Positions 1-10,424 are shown, counted from the stretch's first letter. The stretch: 20,053 nt of DNA from CAVQRC01 sp963715045 (GCA_963715045.1 CAVQRC010000044.1:1-20053); one strand, 5' to 3'. Program-made: numbers and translations. Notes: generated by a model from the sequence alone, not told the origin.

Positions 1-174
1 CGTCGTCAGTCTTAGGGCCGATCCTAAAATCGGTTTCAGCAACCCAATCCCCGGCCGCGGGAGACGTTGATTGAGGTTTTTGGGATAGGTACTTACTTCC
101 AAACTGAACCGGGTTTACCGACCTGCGACGCCTCACGGGAACACTCCCTTCGCCCTCATCCCGCTGATCATGGC

Positions 175-3100
175 ATGACTGTAATTCGCTGTTCGCCGAC
201 TCGCCGTTTGCCGACTGGCCCGCGGTGGTTGGATCTCGGCACCCGCCGCTTCACCGGGCGAGCCCTGATGGGGCTCGCGATGCTGCTGGGGATGTTGCCG
301 GCCACGACCTGGGGTGAACCTGTCGTCCTCCCGGAACGGGTCGACTACAACTTCGACGTCAAACCGATTCTCTCCGATCGTTGCTACACGTGCCATGGCC
401 CTGACGCGGGCCAGAGGCAAGCCGATTTGCGGCTTGATACCCGCGACGGCGCGACCACCGCCCGCCCTGGCGAAGGCCCCGCAATCGTACCGGGCGTGCC
501 CGCCGACAGCCCGCTGCTGGCCCGGGTCAAAGCTCACGATCCCCAAGAGCGGATGCCGCCCCCAGAGGCAAAGCTTCCTCCTCTGAGCGATCGCGAAATC
601 GCCCTCCTCGAGCAATGGATCGCCCAAGGAGCCTTGTTCGACGCGCATTGGTCGCTGCTGCCAATCGATCGACCGGCCCCACCTGCGGTCAACGATCCGG
701 CCTGGCCCGCCAATCCAATCGACCACTTCGTGCTCGCTCGACTCGAGCGGCAGGGCCTTGAGCCGTCGCCGCCGGCACGCCCCGAAACGCGACTCCGCCG
801 CCTCACTTTCGACTTGACCGGGTTTCCACCCACACCTGCCCAACTCGATGCCTTCCTGGCCGACTCCTCACCCGAGGCCTACGAGCACGCCGTCGACCGA
901 CTCCTCGAAAGTACCCGCTACGGCGAACGGATGGCCGTCGACTGGCTCGATCTTGCCCGCTACGCAGACACCTATGGCTTCCAGGTCGACCGTGCGCGCC
1001 CGATGTGGCCCTGGCGCGACTGGGTCATTCGCGCCTTCAACGACAACCTGCCGCTCGACGACTTCTATACCTACCAACTCGCGGGCGACCTCCTGCCCGA
1101 TCCCACCGACGATCAGATCCTGGCCACTGCCTTCAACCGCCTGCACCCGCAAAAAGTCGAGGGCGGCAGCGTCGAAGAGGAATTCCGCGTCGAATACGTC
1201 GCCGATCGCACGCAGACCTTCGGCACCGCCTTTCTCGGCCTGACGCTTCAATGTGCCCGCTGTCACGACCACAAGTACGACCCCCTCAGCCAGGCCGAGT
1301 TCTATCAACTGTTCGCCTTCTTCAACAACATCGACGAGGCCGGCCTGTATTCCTATTTCACCGAAGCGGTCCCCTCTCCGTCGCTGCTGCTGCTCGAGCA
1401 ACAGCAGAAGGCGACGCTCGCCGAGCTGGCAACCCGCGAGACAACCGCGGCAGAGCAGCTCCAGCGCGTCGCCGCCAGCCAGCATGAGAAATTCCTGACC
1501 TGGCTCGACCAACGCGACGTCGAGCAACTGGTGCCGGGGTGCGTCGCCCACTTCCCCTTCGACGAGATCGTCGACGGCAAACTGGCCAACCTGGCGAATG
1601 CCGACCAGCCAGCCACGACATCCGTCGAGAACGTGATCGTGCCGGGTCGGCATGGCGATGCCATCCAATTGACCGGGGACGACGTCGTGCAGACCCCGGT
1701 CGGCAACTTCACTCGAAATACGCCTTTTTCGATTTCGGTCTGGGTGAACGCCCCCGAATCGGTCTCACGAGCGGTCCTGCTGCACCGCTCGCGAGCCTGG
1801 ACCGACGCGGCCAGCCGCGGCTATGAGCTGCTCATCAAAGACGGCCAGCTCGCGTTTTCGCTGATCCATTTCTGGCCGGGGAACGCCGATCAGCGTCCAG
1901 ACCCGCGACCCGCTGCCAATCCAGTCCTGGCAGCACATCACCGTCACGTACGACGGATCGAGCCGGGCCAGCGGCATCCGCATCTTTCTCAACGGCCAGC
2001 AAGCGGAGACGACAATCGCCCGCGATAACCTGGTCAAGAACATTACGGGCGGCGGGGGAGATCACATCGCCGTCGGCGAACGGTTCCGTGATCGCGGCTT
2101 CAAGAATGGCCGGGTCGATGAGCTGCAAGTGTTCGATCGCCAGCTTACCAGTGTCGAAGTGGCCCAGTTGTTCGACGGTCAAAGCCTGCAGCTTCTTCTC
2201 GACCGACCTCGCGATCAGCTCTCGACTCAGGAGCAGAGGCTCCTCGACGAGTACTACCTGAGTACGCTCAACCCCGAGTACCGGCAGCAGCTCGCGGCAC
2301 TGAAGGAAGTCCGCGATGAACGCAGCAAAACGGTCGACGGCACCAGCGAGATCATGGTCATGCGCGAGCGACAGAACCGCCGGCCAACCTACGTCCTCCG
2401 CCGCGGCGCCTACGATGCGCCGACCAACGAGGTACTGCCCGAGACGCCCGCCGCGATGCCTCCCTTTCCCACAGATCAACCGAGAAATCGCCTCGGTCTC
2501 GCCCGCTGGTTGACCGATCCCAGTCATCCCTTGACCGCCCGCGTCACGGTCAATCGAGTCTGGCAGAGGTTCTTCGGCGAGGGACTGGTTCGCACACCCG
2601 ATGACTTCGGCAGCCAGGGTGAAATCCCCACTCATCCGAAACTACTGGACTGGCTCGCTGGCGATCTGATCGATCACGGCTGGGACCTCAAGCGACTCGT
2701 CAGGACGATAGTTATGTCGGCGACTTATCAGCAGACATCCGATGCCTCTGGCGAACTGGTCCGCCTGGACCCGGCCAACCGGCTGCTTGCCCGCGGTCCT
2801 CGCTATCGCCTGCCGGCCGAGATGATCCGGGACAATGCCCTGTTCGTCAGTGGCTTGCTCGTCGAGAAGATGGGTGGTCCGCCGGTCCGCCCCTACGAAG
2901 TTGCCGTGAGCTTCAAGCCCAGCAAACGCGACTCGGGCGAGGGACTCTACCGCAGAAGCGTCTATACATTCTGGCAACGCACCGGCCCGGCCCCCGTGAT
3001 GATGGTCCTCGATGCTTCCAAACGCGACGTGTGCGTCGTCAAGCGGGAGAAGACGTCGACTCCGCTCCAGGCACTCGTACTGCTCAACGACCCCCAGCTC

Positions 3101-3405
3101 GTCGAAGCGGCCCGCGTCCTCGGCCAACGCGTGCTGCAGGAGCATCCCGAGGACGTCCCCCGGCTCGTCAACGCCATCTTTGTCGTCACCACCAGCCGCC
3201 AGCCGACATCACACGAACAAGACATCCTGATCCGGCTGTTCCGCAACAGCAGCAGCATTTTCAGCAACACCGCGAACAGGCCGAGCAATTGCTCCACATG
3301 GGGGACGCTCCCTACGACCAGGACCTGCCCCTGCCCCGCCTCGCCGCAGCCACGATGGTGGCTCAGGCCATGTTGAATCACGACGAATGCGTCAGAAAAC
3401 ACTAA
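175..3405 (+). CDS. PSCyt1-PSCyt2-LamG-PSD1 planctomycete cytochrome-type protein (two frameshifts)
   Basis: Exported haem-binding planctomycete protein of the DUF1549/DUF1553 class, of unknown substrate. From the ATG at 175 there is a basic N-terminus and a hydrophobic signal stretch (MGLAMLLGMLPATTWG). Next comes a PSCyt1 domain with haem motif CYTCHG (about residues 70-75), then PSCyt2 with a second CxxCH motif (CARCHDHKYDP, about residue 360). A LamG-like jelly-roll (about 460-680) and a C-terminal PSD1 domain follow. The reading frame breaks twice. An extra base near 1888 moves it from frame 1 to frame 2, where the LamG continues as VQTRDPLPIQSWQHITVTYD. A missing base near 3245 returns it to frame 1, giving the family-typical end AEQLLHMGDAPYDQ...AQAMLNHDECVRKH. 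The span is a multiple of three. The start is uncertain: no clear ribosome site is visible, and an upstream TTG at 67 is also open. The DUF1501 partner follows directly, as is usual for this family. Confidence 0.85.
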
Positions 3406-3507
3406 AGGCCGTTGCGAAACGTGTCTTTACTACCTCATCTCCTGGCCTCGGGAGACCTGAAACCAGGTTTTGAAACGCGCTCTAGCCACCTGAAAGACGC
3501 CTCAAAC

Positions 3508-4948
3508 ATGAACTCGCTATGCACCGGCTTCGAACCGTGTCACCCATTGAATCGCCGGAAGTTCCTCGCCCAGGCGGGAGGAGGGCTCGGCGCGATTGCA
3601 ATGGCCGGCATGCAACAGACTGCCGCTGCCCGCGAGCAGGGGGTGCTCGTCAATCCACACTTCGCGGCGCGGGCACGCCGGGTCATTTACCTCTTCCAGA
3701 GCGGTGGTCCCTCGCAACTCGACCTCTACGACCACCGGCCGCTCCTGAACGAGTTGCACGGCACGCAACTGCCCGATGAAGTCCGCCGGGGACAAAGGCT
3801 GACCACCATGTCCGGCAGCCAATCGTCTCTTCCGCTCGTTGGTTCACCGTTCAAATTCCAGCGGTATGGTGAGGGGGGTATCGAGCTCAGCGAACTGCTG
3901 CCCCACACGGCCAAGGTCGCCGACCAGTTGTGCGTGATCCGTTCGATGTACACCGAAGCCATCAATCATGGTCCGGCCGTCACGTTTCTACAGACTGGCT
4001 CGCAGTTTCCAGGCCGACCAAGTATCGGCACGTGGCTCAACTACGGCCTGGGTGACGCCAATGAAGACCTGCCCGCCTACATCGTGTTGATCACCAAAGA
4101 CAAAGGGGGGCAGCCATTGCTCTCCCGTTTCTGGGGCAGCGGTTTTCTGGCTTCAAGATTCCAGGGCGTTCGCTTCCGGCCCTCCGACGATCCGGTCCTG
4201 TACCTGAACAACCCGCCCGGCGTCGATGCTCGAAGTCGCCGCATGCTGCTGGATCGACTTCGCGAGCTGCACACGGTCGAACTCGAGCGCTCGCACGACG
4301 CCGAAATCGAGTCGCGAATCCGCCAGTACGAACTGGCGTTCCGAATGCAGACTTCGATTCCCGATGTCACGAACATGGCCGGCGAACCGCAGCACGTGCT
4401 GCGGATGTACGGCGACGACGTGCGGAAGCCCGGTTCGTTTGCCGCTAATTGCCTGCTCGCGCGACGACTCGCCGAGCGGGGCGTCCGCTTCATCCAGCTG
4501 TTTCATCCCGGCTGGGATCATCACGGCGGCCTGCCGGGCGGAATCGCCACCCAGTGCCGCGAGACCGATCAGCCGGCGGCGGCACTCGTCCGCGATCTCG
4601 AGCAACGCGGCTTGCTCGAAGATACGCTCGTCGTCTGGGGCGGCGAGTTCGGCCGCACCAACTATTGCCAGGGAAAACTCACTCCCCAGAGCTTTGGCCG
4701 CGACCATCACCCCCGCTGCTTCAGTATCTGGATGGCCGGCGGCGGAGTTCGCCCCGGGACCACCTACGGCGAGACCGACCCCTTCGGCTACAACGTCGCC
4801 GAGAATGGCGTCCACGTCCACGACTTCCAGGCCACGCTGATGCACCTGCTCGGGCATCGATCACGAGCGTTTGACCTACAAGCATCAGGGACGACGCTAC
4901 CGGCTCACCGATGTCCACGGTGAAGTGGTCCGGGGCGTGCTGGCCTGA
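3508..4948 (+). CDS. DUF1501 family protein, Tat-exported (one frameshift near the end)
   Basis: DUF1501 proteins have an alkaline phosphatase/sulfatase-like fold, and their role in planctomycetes is not established. They are regularly encoded beside PSCyt/PSD1 proteins, as here. From the ATG at 3508 the protein begins with a Tat-type leader: NRRKFL at residues 15-20, then a glycine/alanine-rich hydrophobic stretch. Family motifs follow: QSGGPSQLDLYDHRP, then VVWGGEFGRTNYCQ and GRDHHPRCFSIWMAGGG near the C-terminus. The open frame drifts into nonsense after LMHLLG. Dropping one G of the GGG at 4852-4854 restores the expected ending, IDHERLTYKHQGRRYRLTDV followed by HGEVVRGVLA and a stop at 4946-4948. 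The start at 3508 is chosen because it places the Tat motif at a normal distance. The open frame extends upstream to 3412, but without signal-like sequence. Confidence 0.88.
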
Positions 4949-4953
4949 GGAGC

Positions 4954-4983
4954 GGGTCAGGGATCGGGGGTCAGAGGTCAGGG
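4954..4983. repeat. G-rich heptamer tract between genes
   Basis: Four consecutive 7-base units (GGGTCAG, GGATCGG, GGGTCAG, AGGTCAG) lie just after the DUF1501 stop codon. They contain several runs of three to five G. The tract is non-coding in the gene reading here, and its function is unknown. Confidence 0.6.
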
Positions 4984-5081
4984 AATGCCCAGAATGCGAC
5001 TTGATCCAGGCTCCGAAGTACAATAGCGACGCCGAATGCACCGCCGTTTCGCCTCCGTGATCATCTGCAGATCCCTACGCC

Positions 5082-6977
5082 ATGTTGCTCTTGAAGCGAT
5101 TCTTCGTGGTTCCTCGCCATCCCCTCCGTGCCGGCCGCACCCCGCTTCGCGGTGAGCGACTGGAATCCAGACGGCTCCTCGCCTTGACCGCCACTGGCAG
5201 TCAGCTGTGGCATCAGGACGTTACCGGAATCGAGGACGGTCTCGCCGAGGGGGATCGCTTCGGGTTCGCCCTGGAAAGTGGAGACTTCGACGACGACGGC
5301 TTTGCCGATCTGGCCGTCGGCGTCCCTGGCGAGGGGGTCGCCGGAGCCTTTGACGCCGGCGCAGTCAACGTGATTTACGGAACCGATGCGGGTCTCGCCG
5401 CGACCGCCGATCAATTCTGGAGTCAGCTCGACAGCAACATCCAGGGCGCCGCCGAGACCGATGATTTGTTTGGCTGGGACCTCGCGGTCGGTGACTTCGA
5501 CAACGACGATTACGACGACCTGGCCATCGGCGTACCCGGCGAGAGTGTCAACGGGAATCTCGACGCTGGCGGCGTGAACGTGATTTACGGCTCGGCCAGC
5601 GGACTGACGGACGTCGGCGATCAGATCTGGAACCAGGACGGCAGCGGAGTCCAGGGCGTCACGGAAGTCGGCGACCAGTTCGGAACGGCGGTGGAAGCAG
5701 GCGACTTCGACGGCGACGGCTTCAGTGACCTGGCGATCGGCGTGCCGGGCGAAAGCGTCAACGGCAACGAAGCCGCCGGTGCTGTGAACGTGCTCTACGG
5801 CAGTGCGGCGGGACTCTCCGCGACTGGCGACCAGATCTGGAGCCAGTTCGAACCTGGTATCGAGGGACTGGAGGAGCCGGGCGACTTCTTCGGGGCCGCC
5901 CTGGCCGTCGGGGACTTCGATGACGATGGCTTCGACGACCTCGCGATCGGCGTTCCGGGTGACAGTATCGGTGGCGACATCAACGCCGGCGGAGTCAACG
6001 TGCTGTACGGTTCGCCGGCCGGACTGGCGGCCGCCGGAGATCAATTCTGGACGCAGGACGCAACTGGCATGCTGGACGCTGCCGATCCGTTCGACGAGTT
6101 CGGTGCGGCCCTCACGACCGGCGACTTCGACGGCGACGGCTTCGTGGATCTGGCCATCGGAATCCCCGGTGAAACCGTCGACGGCAATCTTGACGCAGGC
6201 GCCGTGCATATCCTGTTCGGGTCGGCCAGCGGACTCACCTCGGCAGGCAATCAGTTTGTCAATCAGAACACGGTCGGAATTGAAGGCCTGGCCGAAATTG
6301 ATGATGACTTCGCAGCCGCTCTCGACGCAGCCGATTTCGACCAGGATGGGTTTGCCGACCTCGTCGTCGGCGTACCGGGCGACAGTGTCGACGGCTTCTC
6401 TGACGCCGGTCTGGTCCAGGTGATTCGTGGTTCCTCGGCCGGTCTCAGCACGGTCGGCGATCAGCTGTGGAATCAGAACGCGGATGGGATCGCCGACGTT
6501 TCAGAGAACTTCGATCGCTTCGGGGCCGCGTTGGCCACGGGCGACTTCGATCAGAATGGCGTGCCCGACCTGGCCATCGGCATCCCCCTGGAAAACTTCA
6601 GCAATGCGGTCGATGGCGGCGCGGTCCAGGTACTGTATGCCTTCGTCGCATCCGGGTTTGCCTCGGACTTCAACGGCGATGGCGTCGTGGATGGCGACGA
6701 TTTCCTGATCTGGCAATCCGGATTCGGGATCGTCAGCGGGGCCACCTCGGCCGACGGCGACGCCGACGGAGACGGAGATGTCGATGGCGACGACTTCCTC
6801 GTCTGGCAGACCGAGTTCGGTTCCAGCTCCGGCGCGGCCGGAGAAGCACTCGTCGCCTCCCGCGAGGCGAGAAAACTTCGCGTCCGCGACCGTATTTTCG
6901 CCTCCGAGTGGTCCTCTGTCGGATCCCTTCGCGACATTGCCATCCGCCGTGTTGTCGGTCAAACTCGTCGAGTGTGA
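5082..6977 (+). CDS. LEPR-XLL / FG-GAP seven-repeat surface protein with dockerin-like domain
   Basis: Predicted exported or surface protein, probably a calcium-binding beta-propeller. The N-terminus is basic and contains RGERLESRRLLAL, a planctomycete LEPR-XLL-type motif found at the start of large extracellular proteins. Residues about 37-525 are seven FG-GAP (integrin alpha-type) repeats of 70 residues. Each has a core like GDFDDDGFADLAVGVPGE followed by DAGAVNVIYGS, with the Asp-rich loops typical of calcium sites. A dockerin-like pair of EF-hand loops follows at about 528-585 (DFNGDGVVDGDDFLIWQ and DADGDGDVDGDDFLVWQ). The last 45 residues are basic and not recognisable, and no PEP-CTERM tail is present. 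There is no clear Shine-Dalgarno before the ATG. It lies 133 bases after the DUF1501 gene on the same strand. Confidence 0.9.
   Translation: MLLLKRFFVVPRHPLRAGRTPLRGERLESRRLLALTATGSQLWHQDVTGIEDGLAEGDRFGFALESGDFDDDGFADLAVGVPGEGVAGAFDAGAVNVIYGTDAGLAATADQFWSQLDSNIQGAAETDDLFGWDLAVGDFDNDDYDDLAIGVPGESVNGNLDAGGVNVIYGSASGLTDVGDQIWNQDGSGVQGVTEVGDQFGTAVEAGDFDGDGFSDLAIGVPGESVNGNEAAGAVNVLYGSAAGLSATGDQIWSQFEPGIEGLEEPGDFFGAALAVGDFDDDGFDDLAIGVPGDSIGGDINAGGVNVLYGSPAGLAAAGDQFWTQDATGMLDAADPFDEFGAALTTGDFDGDGFVDLAIGIPGETVDGNLDAGAVHILFGSASGLTSAGNQFVNQNTVGIEGLAEIDDDFAAALDAADFDQDGFADLVVGVPGDSVDGFSDAGLVQVIRGSSAGLSTVGDQLWNQNADGIADVSENFDRFGAALATGDFDQNGVPDLAIGIPLENFSNAVDGGAVQVLYAFVASGFASDFNGDGVVDGDDFLIWQSGFGIVSGATSADGDADGDGDVDGDDFLVWQTEFGSSSGAAGEALVASREARKLRVRDRIFASEWSSVGSLRDIAIRRVVGQTRRV
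5190..6640 (+). repeat. Seven coding repeats with exact 210-bp spacing
   Basis: A shared decamer (CATCAGGACG, AGTCAGCTCG, AACCAGGACG, AGCCAGTTCG, ACGCAGGACG, AATCAGAACA, AATCAGAACG) begins at 5211, 5421, 5631, 5841, 6051, 6261 and 6471. The period is therefore exactly 210 bp six times over. These are the FG-GAP modules of the surrounding gene. The units are diverged in sequence but not in length, which points to old internal duplication under structural constraint. Confidence 0.9.
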
Positions 6978-7120
6978 CACGAACCGGCGGACCAGGTAGC
7001 GTGATCGGTTCACGACCTTGGGTCAGCAACTGCCGTGCTGTGTCGCTCCGGCATCCGGGCCGCGGCGGGTGCAACAAGCATCTTGTCTCAAAATCTGGGC
7101 GGACGTCGCCACTTCCCCGA

Positions 7121-7126
7121 AAGGAG
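7121..7126 (+). promoter_or_regulatory. Strong ribosome binding site deciding the start at 7133
   Basis: AAGGAG lies six bases before ATG 7133. It fixes that start even though the long downstream frame is in another register, and so supports a frameshift just inside the gene. Confidence 0.7.
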
Positions 7127-7132
7127 TCTCCC

Positions 7133-8405
7133 ATGGCATTCCGTTCGATCGCCACGTGCACCGCGGGTAGCTATCCTGGCAGCGATGATCGCAGCCCGCC
7201 CCGTCACCCTCTCGGCAGGCGACTGGCCACAGATCCTCGGCCCGCACCGCAATGGGGTTGCCGACGACGAAACCATCCGCCACGACTGGGGTCAAGACTC
7301 TCCAACCCTACTGTGGGAACACCAGGTCGGCCAGGGATACGCCGGAGTCGCGGTCGCCGGATCGGATGCCGTCGTCTTCCACCGCGTCGGCAATGAGGAG
7401 GTCGTCGAGCTCCTCGACCTGGCGAGCGGGAAGCAACGCTGGTCGCACCGCTGGCCAATCCGCTATTCCGGGCGGATCGATCCTGACACGGGTCCGCGGT
7501 GCGTGCCGATCGTCGACAACGACATCGTCCTGTTGCACGGGGTACGTGGGCGGCTGGTCTGCCTCAGTCGAAACGACGGAAAGCCTCGTTGGTTCCGGGA
7601 AACAGCTGCAGACTTCCAGGTTCCAGAGGCCTATTTCGGCGTGGGCAGCTCTCCGCTGGTGCTTGACGACCGCGTCATCGTCAACGTCGGCGGCCGCGAT
7701 GGGGCGGGCGTGGTCGCCTTCGCGCGGCAGAGCGGCAAGACGCTCTGGCAGGCCAGCGACGCCAGGGCCAGCTACGCCTCGCCGGTTACCTGCGAGATCA
7801 GCGGCCGCAACATCGTGCTGGTCACGAGCTGGCTGGAATTCCTCGCCCTCGATCCGGCGACCGGTGAGGTCTTCTTCACGATTCCCTTCGGTCGGCGAGG
7901 GCCGACCGTCACCGCCGCGAATCCCGTCGTCGTCGCTGACCAGCATGTCTTTCTATCGGCCAGCTATACCATCGGCGCCAAGCTGATCCACATCGAACCT
8001 GCCGCACAGGGACTGCGCGGCGAAGTCGTGTACGCCACCGGCGACCTGATGTCGAGCCAGTACGCAACCTCGGTACCGGGCCCCGGCGGACTGTTGTTCG
8101 GAATCGATGGTCGCGAAGACGCAGGCACCTGTCGCTTGCGTTGCTTCGATCCGATCTCGAGGAAGATCTACTGGAGCAAAGATGACTTCCCGCCGGCGAC
8201 GCTGATTCGCGCCGCCGAGGTGCTGCTCGCCATGACGACCGACGGACAACTGCTCCTGATCAAGGCCTCCCCCGACGAGTACCGCGAGCTGGCCAGGCTT
8301 TCACTGGCCCCCTCCACAACCCGGGCACTCCCGTGCCTCTCTGGAGGAAAGCTCATCGTCCGCGACAAAAACCGCGTGCGGTGTTTCGACCTACTGGGCG
8401 GCTAG
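7133..8405 (+). CDS. PQQ-binding-like beta-propeller repeat protein, exported (one frameshift in the signal peptide)
   Basis: Outer membrane or periplasmic beta-propeller protein of the PQQ-like repeat class common in planctomycetes. The ligand and reaction are unknown. The mature protein begins with GDWPQILGPHRNGVADDE, a typical opening of this family (WPQ-RGP-RNG). It continues through propeller blades with Trp/Gly-rich strands such as LASGKQRWSHRWP, GKPRWFRET, SGKTLWQASDARASYASPV and LDPATGEVF. The ATG at 7133 has a strong ribosome site and gives MAFRSIATCTA. Removing one G of the GGG at 7165-7167 joins this to VAILAAMIAARPVTLSAGDW, a good signal peptide ending just before the mature domain. 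Without the correction the long frame only has unlikely starts upstream (7035). A terminator follows about 60 bases after the stop. Confidence 0.85.
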
Positions 8406-8466
8406 CGACCCGCCACATCTGCCATGTGGTTCAGGATCAGCTCTGAAATGCGGCGGCCAAAAAAAT

Positions 8467-8503
8467 AACCCCCGTCGCTCTGCGAGAGGCGACGGGGGTT
8501 TTT
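8467..8503 (+). terminator. Rho-independent terminator after the PQQ-like gene
   Basis: A perfect 12-bp stem (AACCCCCGTCGC at 8467-8478 with GCGACGGGGGTT at 8489-8500) has a 10-base loop and runs into a row of five T ending at 8503. A run of A before the stem means it may also work on the other strand. Confidence 0.9.
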
Positions 8504-9231
8504 GTGGGTGGTTGAGAGCAGGAGTGTTCGTTCGTCACCTCTTCGGCCGCGGGCGGTCGAGCGCTACCCTGCTGGGCACTTATCAACGCCGACCTGCTAC
8601 GGAAGGAAAGGTACAGACGTCGCCGTTCTTGCACGACCAGAGCCGCCGCTAAATCAGTTGAGAACGAACCTCCTGAGGACCGGCACTTGCACCACGCAAG
8701 CCGGCCAACTCGATGATTCAAAAAAGGGTGAAGAGAATTCCGCAGTTGTGAACGTGCGGGGTCACAACGACTGGCGGCGTGTGGAGCAGTAAGTCAGAGA
8801 CTCACCACTCCCGGCAACTCGCAAGGTGGATCTACCATGATGGCCCTCCTGAAAACGGTTGCGATTCTCAAAGGCCCCTGCGGAGGGTCGGCCGCGTTGA
8901 GCGGCTTCGCTCGACGCACGACTCATCCTCAGGACGCCCGCCAACATAAAGGATCGGCGAAGGCGATTGCAATACGATTTCGACCAATCTCGTCTGCCGG
9001 CAAAAGATTTTTCTCACTAAACGACGGGCTGCACGTGTCGTACGGATTATCCGCCCGACATCGTCCGGGATGCCCCCTCACGCGGTCAGAAGGGGCGGCA
9101 AAAACGCCCCGGATGGTGGCTTTCCCCACACCAACCGGCTGGATGCTGCGGTGTTTACCCCCTTGTTTCTGCCGAGGATCGGTCGCCACAACACCCCTCG
9201 AACGGACCTGGCCAAAAAAACCGCTTAGTTT
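8504..9231. other. Non-coding stretch of about 730 bases, nothing recognised
   Basis: No open frame here has a plausible protein or ribosome site. The longest is a plus-strand frame from 8837 to 9247, which gives a basic, low-order sequence without a hydrophobic segment or a known motif. No RNA family was recognised. A T/A-rich patch near 9000-9020 and an A7 run at 9214-9220 stand out from the GC-rich background. The stretch ends at the promoter of the next gene. Confidence 0.5.
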
Positions 9232-9260
9232 TTGCGTGATTTCTTGACCGCACATATAAT
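9232..9260 (+). promoter_or_regulatory. Sigma-70 type promoter for the PEP-CTERM gene
   Basis: A consensus -10 TATAAT at 9255-9260 is preceded by TTGCGT at 9232-9237 with a 17-base spacer. Transcription would start near 9267 and give a leader of about 115 bases before ATG 9383. The local sequence is more AT-rich than its surroundings. Confidence 0.65.
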
Positions 9261-9382
9261 CGACGCGTCGCTATTGACGGCGTCACCTTTTCTAACACCC
9301 ACCACATCTCACCACTCTCTTAGGCGCTTTTCTTTCGGGTGGGAGGGAGATCTGTCACTGACTTTTCAGCGAGGTGCACACC

Positions 9383-10399
9383 ATGTCTAGGCGTATCGGT
9401 TTTGTCTCGTTTTGCGGTGCCTGCCTGGCGGTCGCACCGCTCGCCGTCGGCGCTGGTTTCACGGAAGACTTCACGGGCGGTTTGAATCACCCCTGGGTAG
9501 TTCTTGCCAATGACGGATCCAGTCCGCCCTCTGCGACCAGTGTCGATTCGAGCATGGGCGATCTGCAGTTGCTCGGCGAAGCGTCCATGTTTCCTGACAA
9601 CTTCAACGAGTTCGCGGTCGCCTTGGCCGGTCTGGGGCAGCCCACGTCGAGCGACTATTTCTTTGCCGATGAGGTAACGATCGCCGCCGATGTGCGGGCG
9701 TTGCCAAACATCGACCTCACCGGTTTTCCTTCACCTGGCAACAATGACATCTTCGTCGCGGTCCGTTCTGATGGCCCGAACGGCTACGTCCTCGCGCTCG
9801 ACTTCGACAGTGGTGAGTTCGATCTTGTCCGGTCCGACGGGGGCGATACCACGCAACTCGGAGATACCAGTTCGGAGACGATCTCGGTCGACGCTGACGC
9901 AACCTATCGGCTCGAATTGTCCGCCAGTGGCGACATGTTCGTGGGGAACATTTACGAAAGTGGTGGCACCACCCCGCTCGCCACAGTCTCTGGCCAGGAC
10001 TCCACGTACGCCAGCGGCGTCGTCGGGGTCGGTTCGGCAATCAACGATAACGGCTCACTCGGCGGCGATGGATCGTTTCGCACGCTGATCGGATCCGCCT
10101 TTGACAACATCGTTGCGACCGATGGTGGGAGCGAGTTCCTGCCCGGCGACTTCGACAAGAACGGGGCAGTCGACGGGATTGACTTCCTGGCCTGGCAGTC
10201 CAACTTCCCCACAGCCTCGGGAGCTACCCAGGCCCAGGGCGATGCCGATGGCAATGGTACCGTCGACGGCAACGATTTCCTCGCCTGGCAGTCGAACTTC
10301 GGCTCCGGCGGCGGAGCCGGCAGCGCGGCCGTCCCCGAGCCCACCGCCGGCATGCTCCTGCTGCTCGGCCTGATCAGCGTCGCCGCCCGCCGTAGGTAA
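9383..10399 (+). CDS. Secreted LamG-like / dockerin-like / PEP-CTERM protein
   Basis: Predicted exported protein sorted by the exosortase/PEP-CTERM route. The order is: signal peptide (residues 1-24, MSRRIGFVSFCGACLAVAPL then AVGA); a jelly-roll, concanavalin-like domain (about 25-250) beginning FTEDFTGGLNHPW with NGYVLALDFDSGEFDLVRSD in its middle; a pair of dockerin-like EF-hand loops (about 254-312, DFDKNGAVDGIDFLAWQ and DADGNGTVDGNDFLAWQ); and the C-terminal signal VPEPTAGMLLLLGLISVAA followed by RRR. The ATG at 9383 is preferred to the in-frame GTG at 9374 because GAGG at 9371-9374 lies eight bases before it. It is a single-gene unit with its own promoter upstream and a long hairpin downstream. 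The substrate or role is unknown. Confidence 0.92.
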   Translation: MSRRIGFVSFCGACLAVAPLAVGAGFTEDFTGGLNHPWVVLANDGSSPPSATSVDSSMGDLQLLGEASMFPDNFNEFAVALAGLGQPTSSDYFFADEVTIAADVRALPNIDLTGFPSPGNNDIFVAVRSDGPNGYVLALDFDSGEFDLVRSDGGDTTQLGDTSSETISVDADATYRLELSASGDMFVGNIYESGGTTPLATVSGQDSTYASGVVGVGSAINDNGSLGGDGSFRTLIGSAFDNIVATDGGSEFLPGDFDKNGAVDGIDFLAWQSNFPTASGATQAQGDADGNGTVDGNDFLAWQSNFGSGGGAGSAAVPEPTAGMLLLLGLISVAARRR

Positions 10400-10424
10400 G
10401 CCCCATCGAATTGCCTCAGACACC

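Noticed and set aside
868..1668. Minus-strand open frame of 266 residues
   Set aside because: It is antisense to the PSCyt2/LamG region; GC-rich third positions make long shadow frames common here.
5001..5024. TTGATC and TACAAT as a promoter for the FG-GAP gene
   Set aside because: The spacer is only 12 bases, too short for a sigma-70 promoter.
5061..6209. Minus-strand open frame of 382 residues with apparent repeats
   Set aside because: It is the antisense of the FG-GAP repeat gene; the repeats and length come from the coding strand's regular composition.
8837..9247. Plus-strand open frame of 136 residues in the intergenic block
   Set aside because: No ribosome site, no hydrophobic core or motif, and it runs into the promoter of the next gene.
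9244..9260. TTGACC at 9244-9249 as the -35 for TATAAT at 9255
   Set aside because: The spacing is only five bases; TTGCGT at 9232 with 17 bases is the workable partner.
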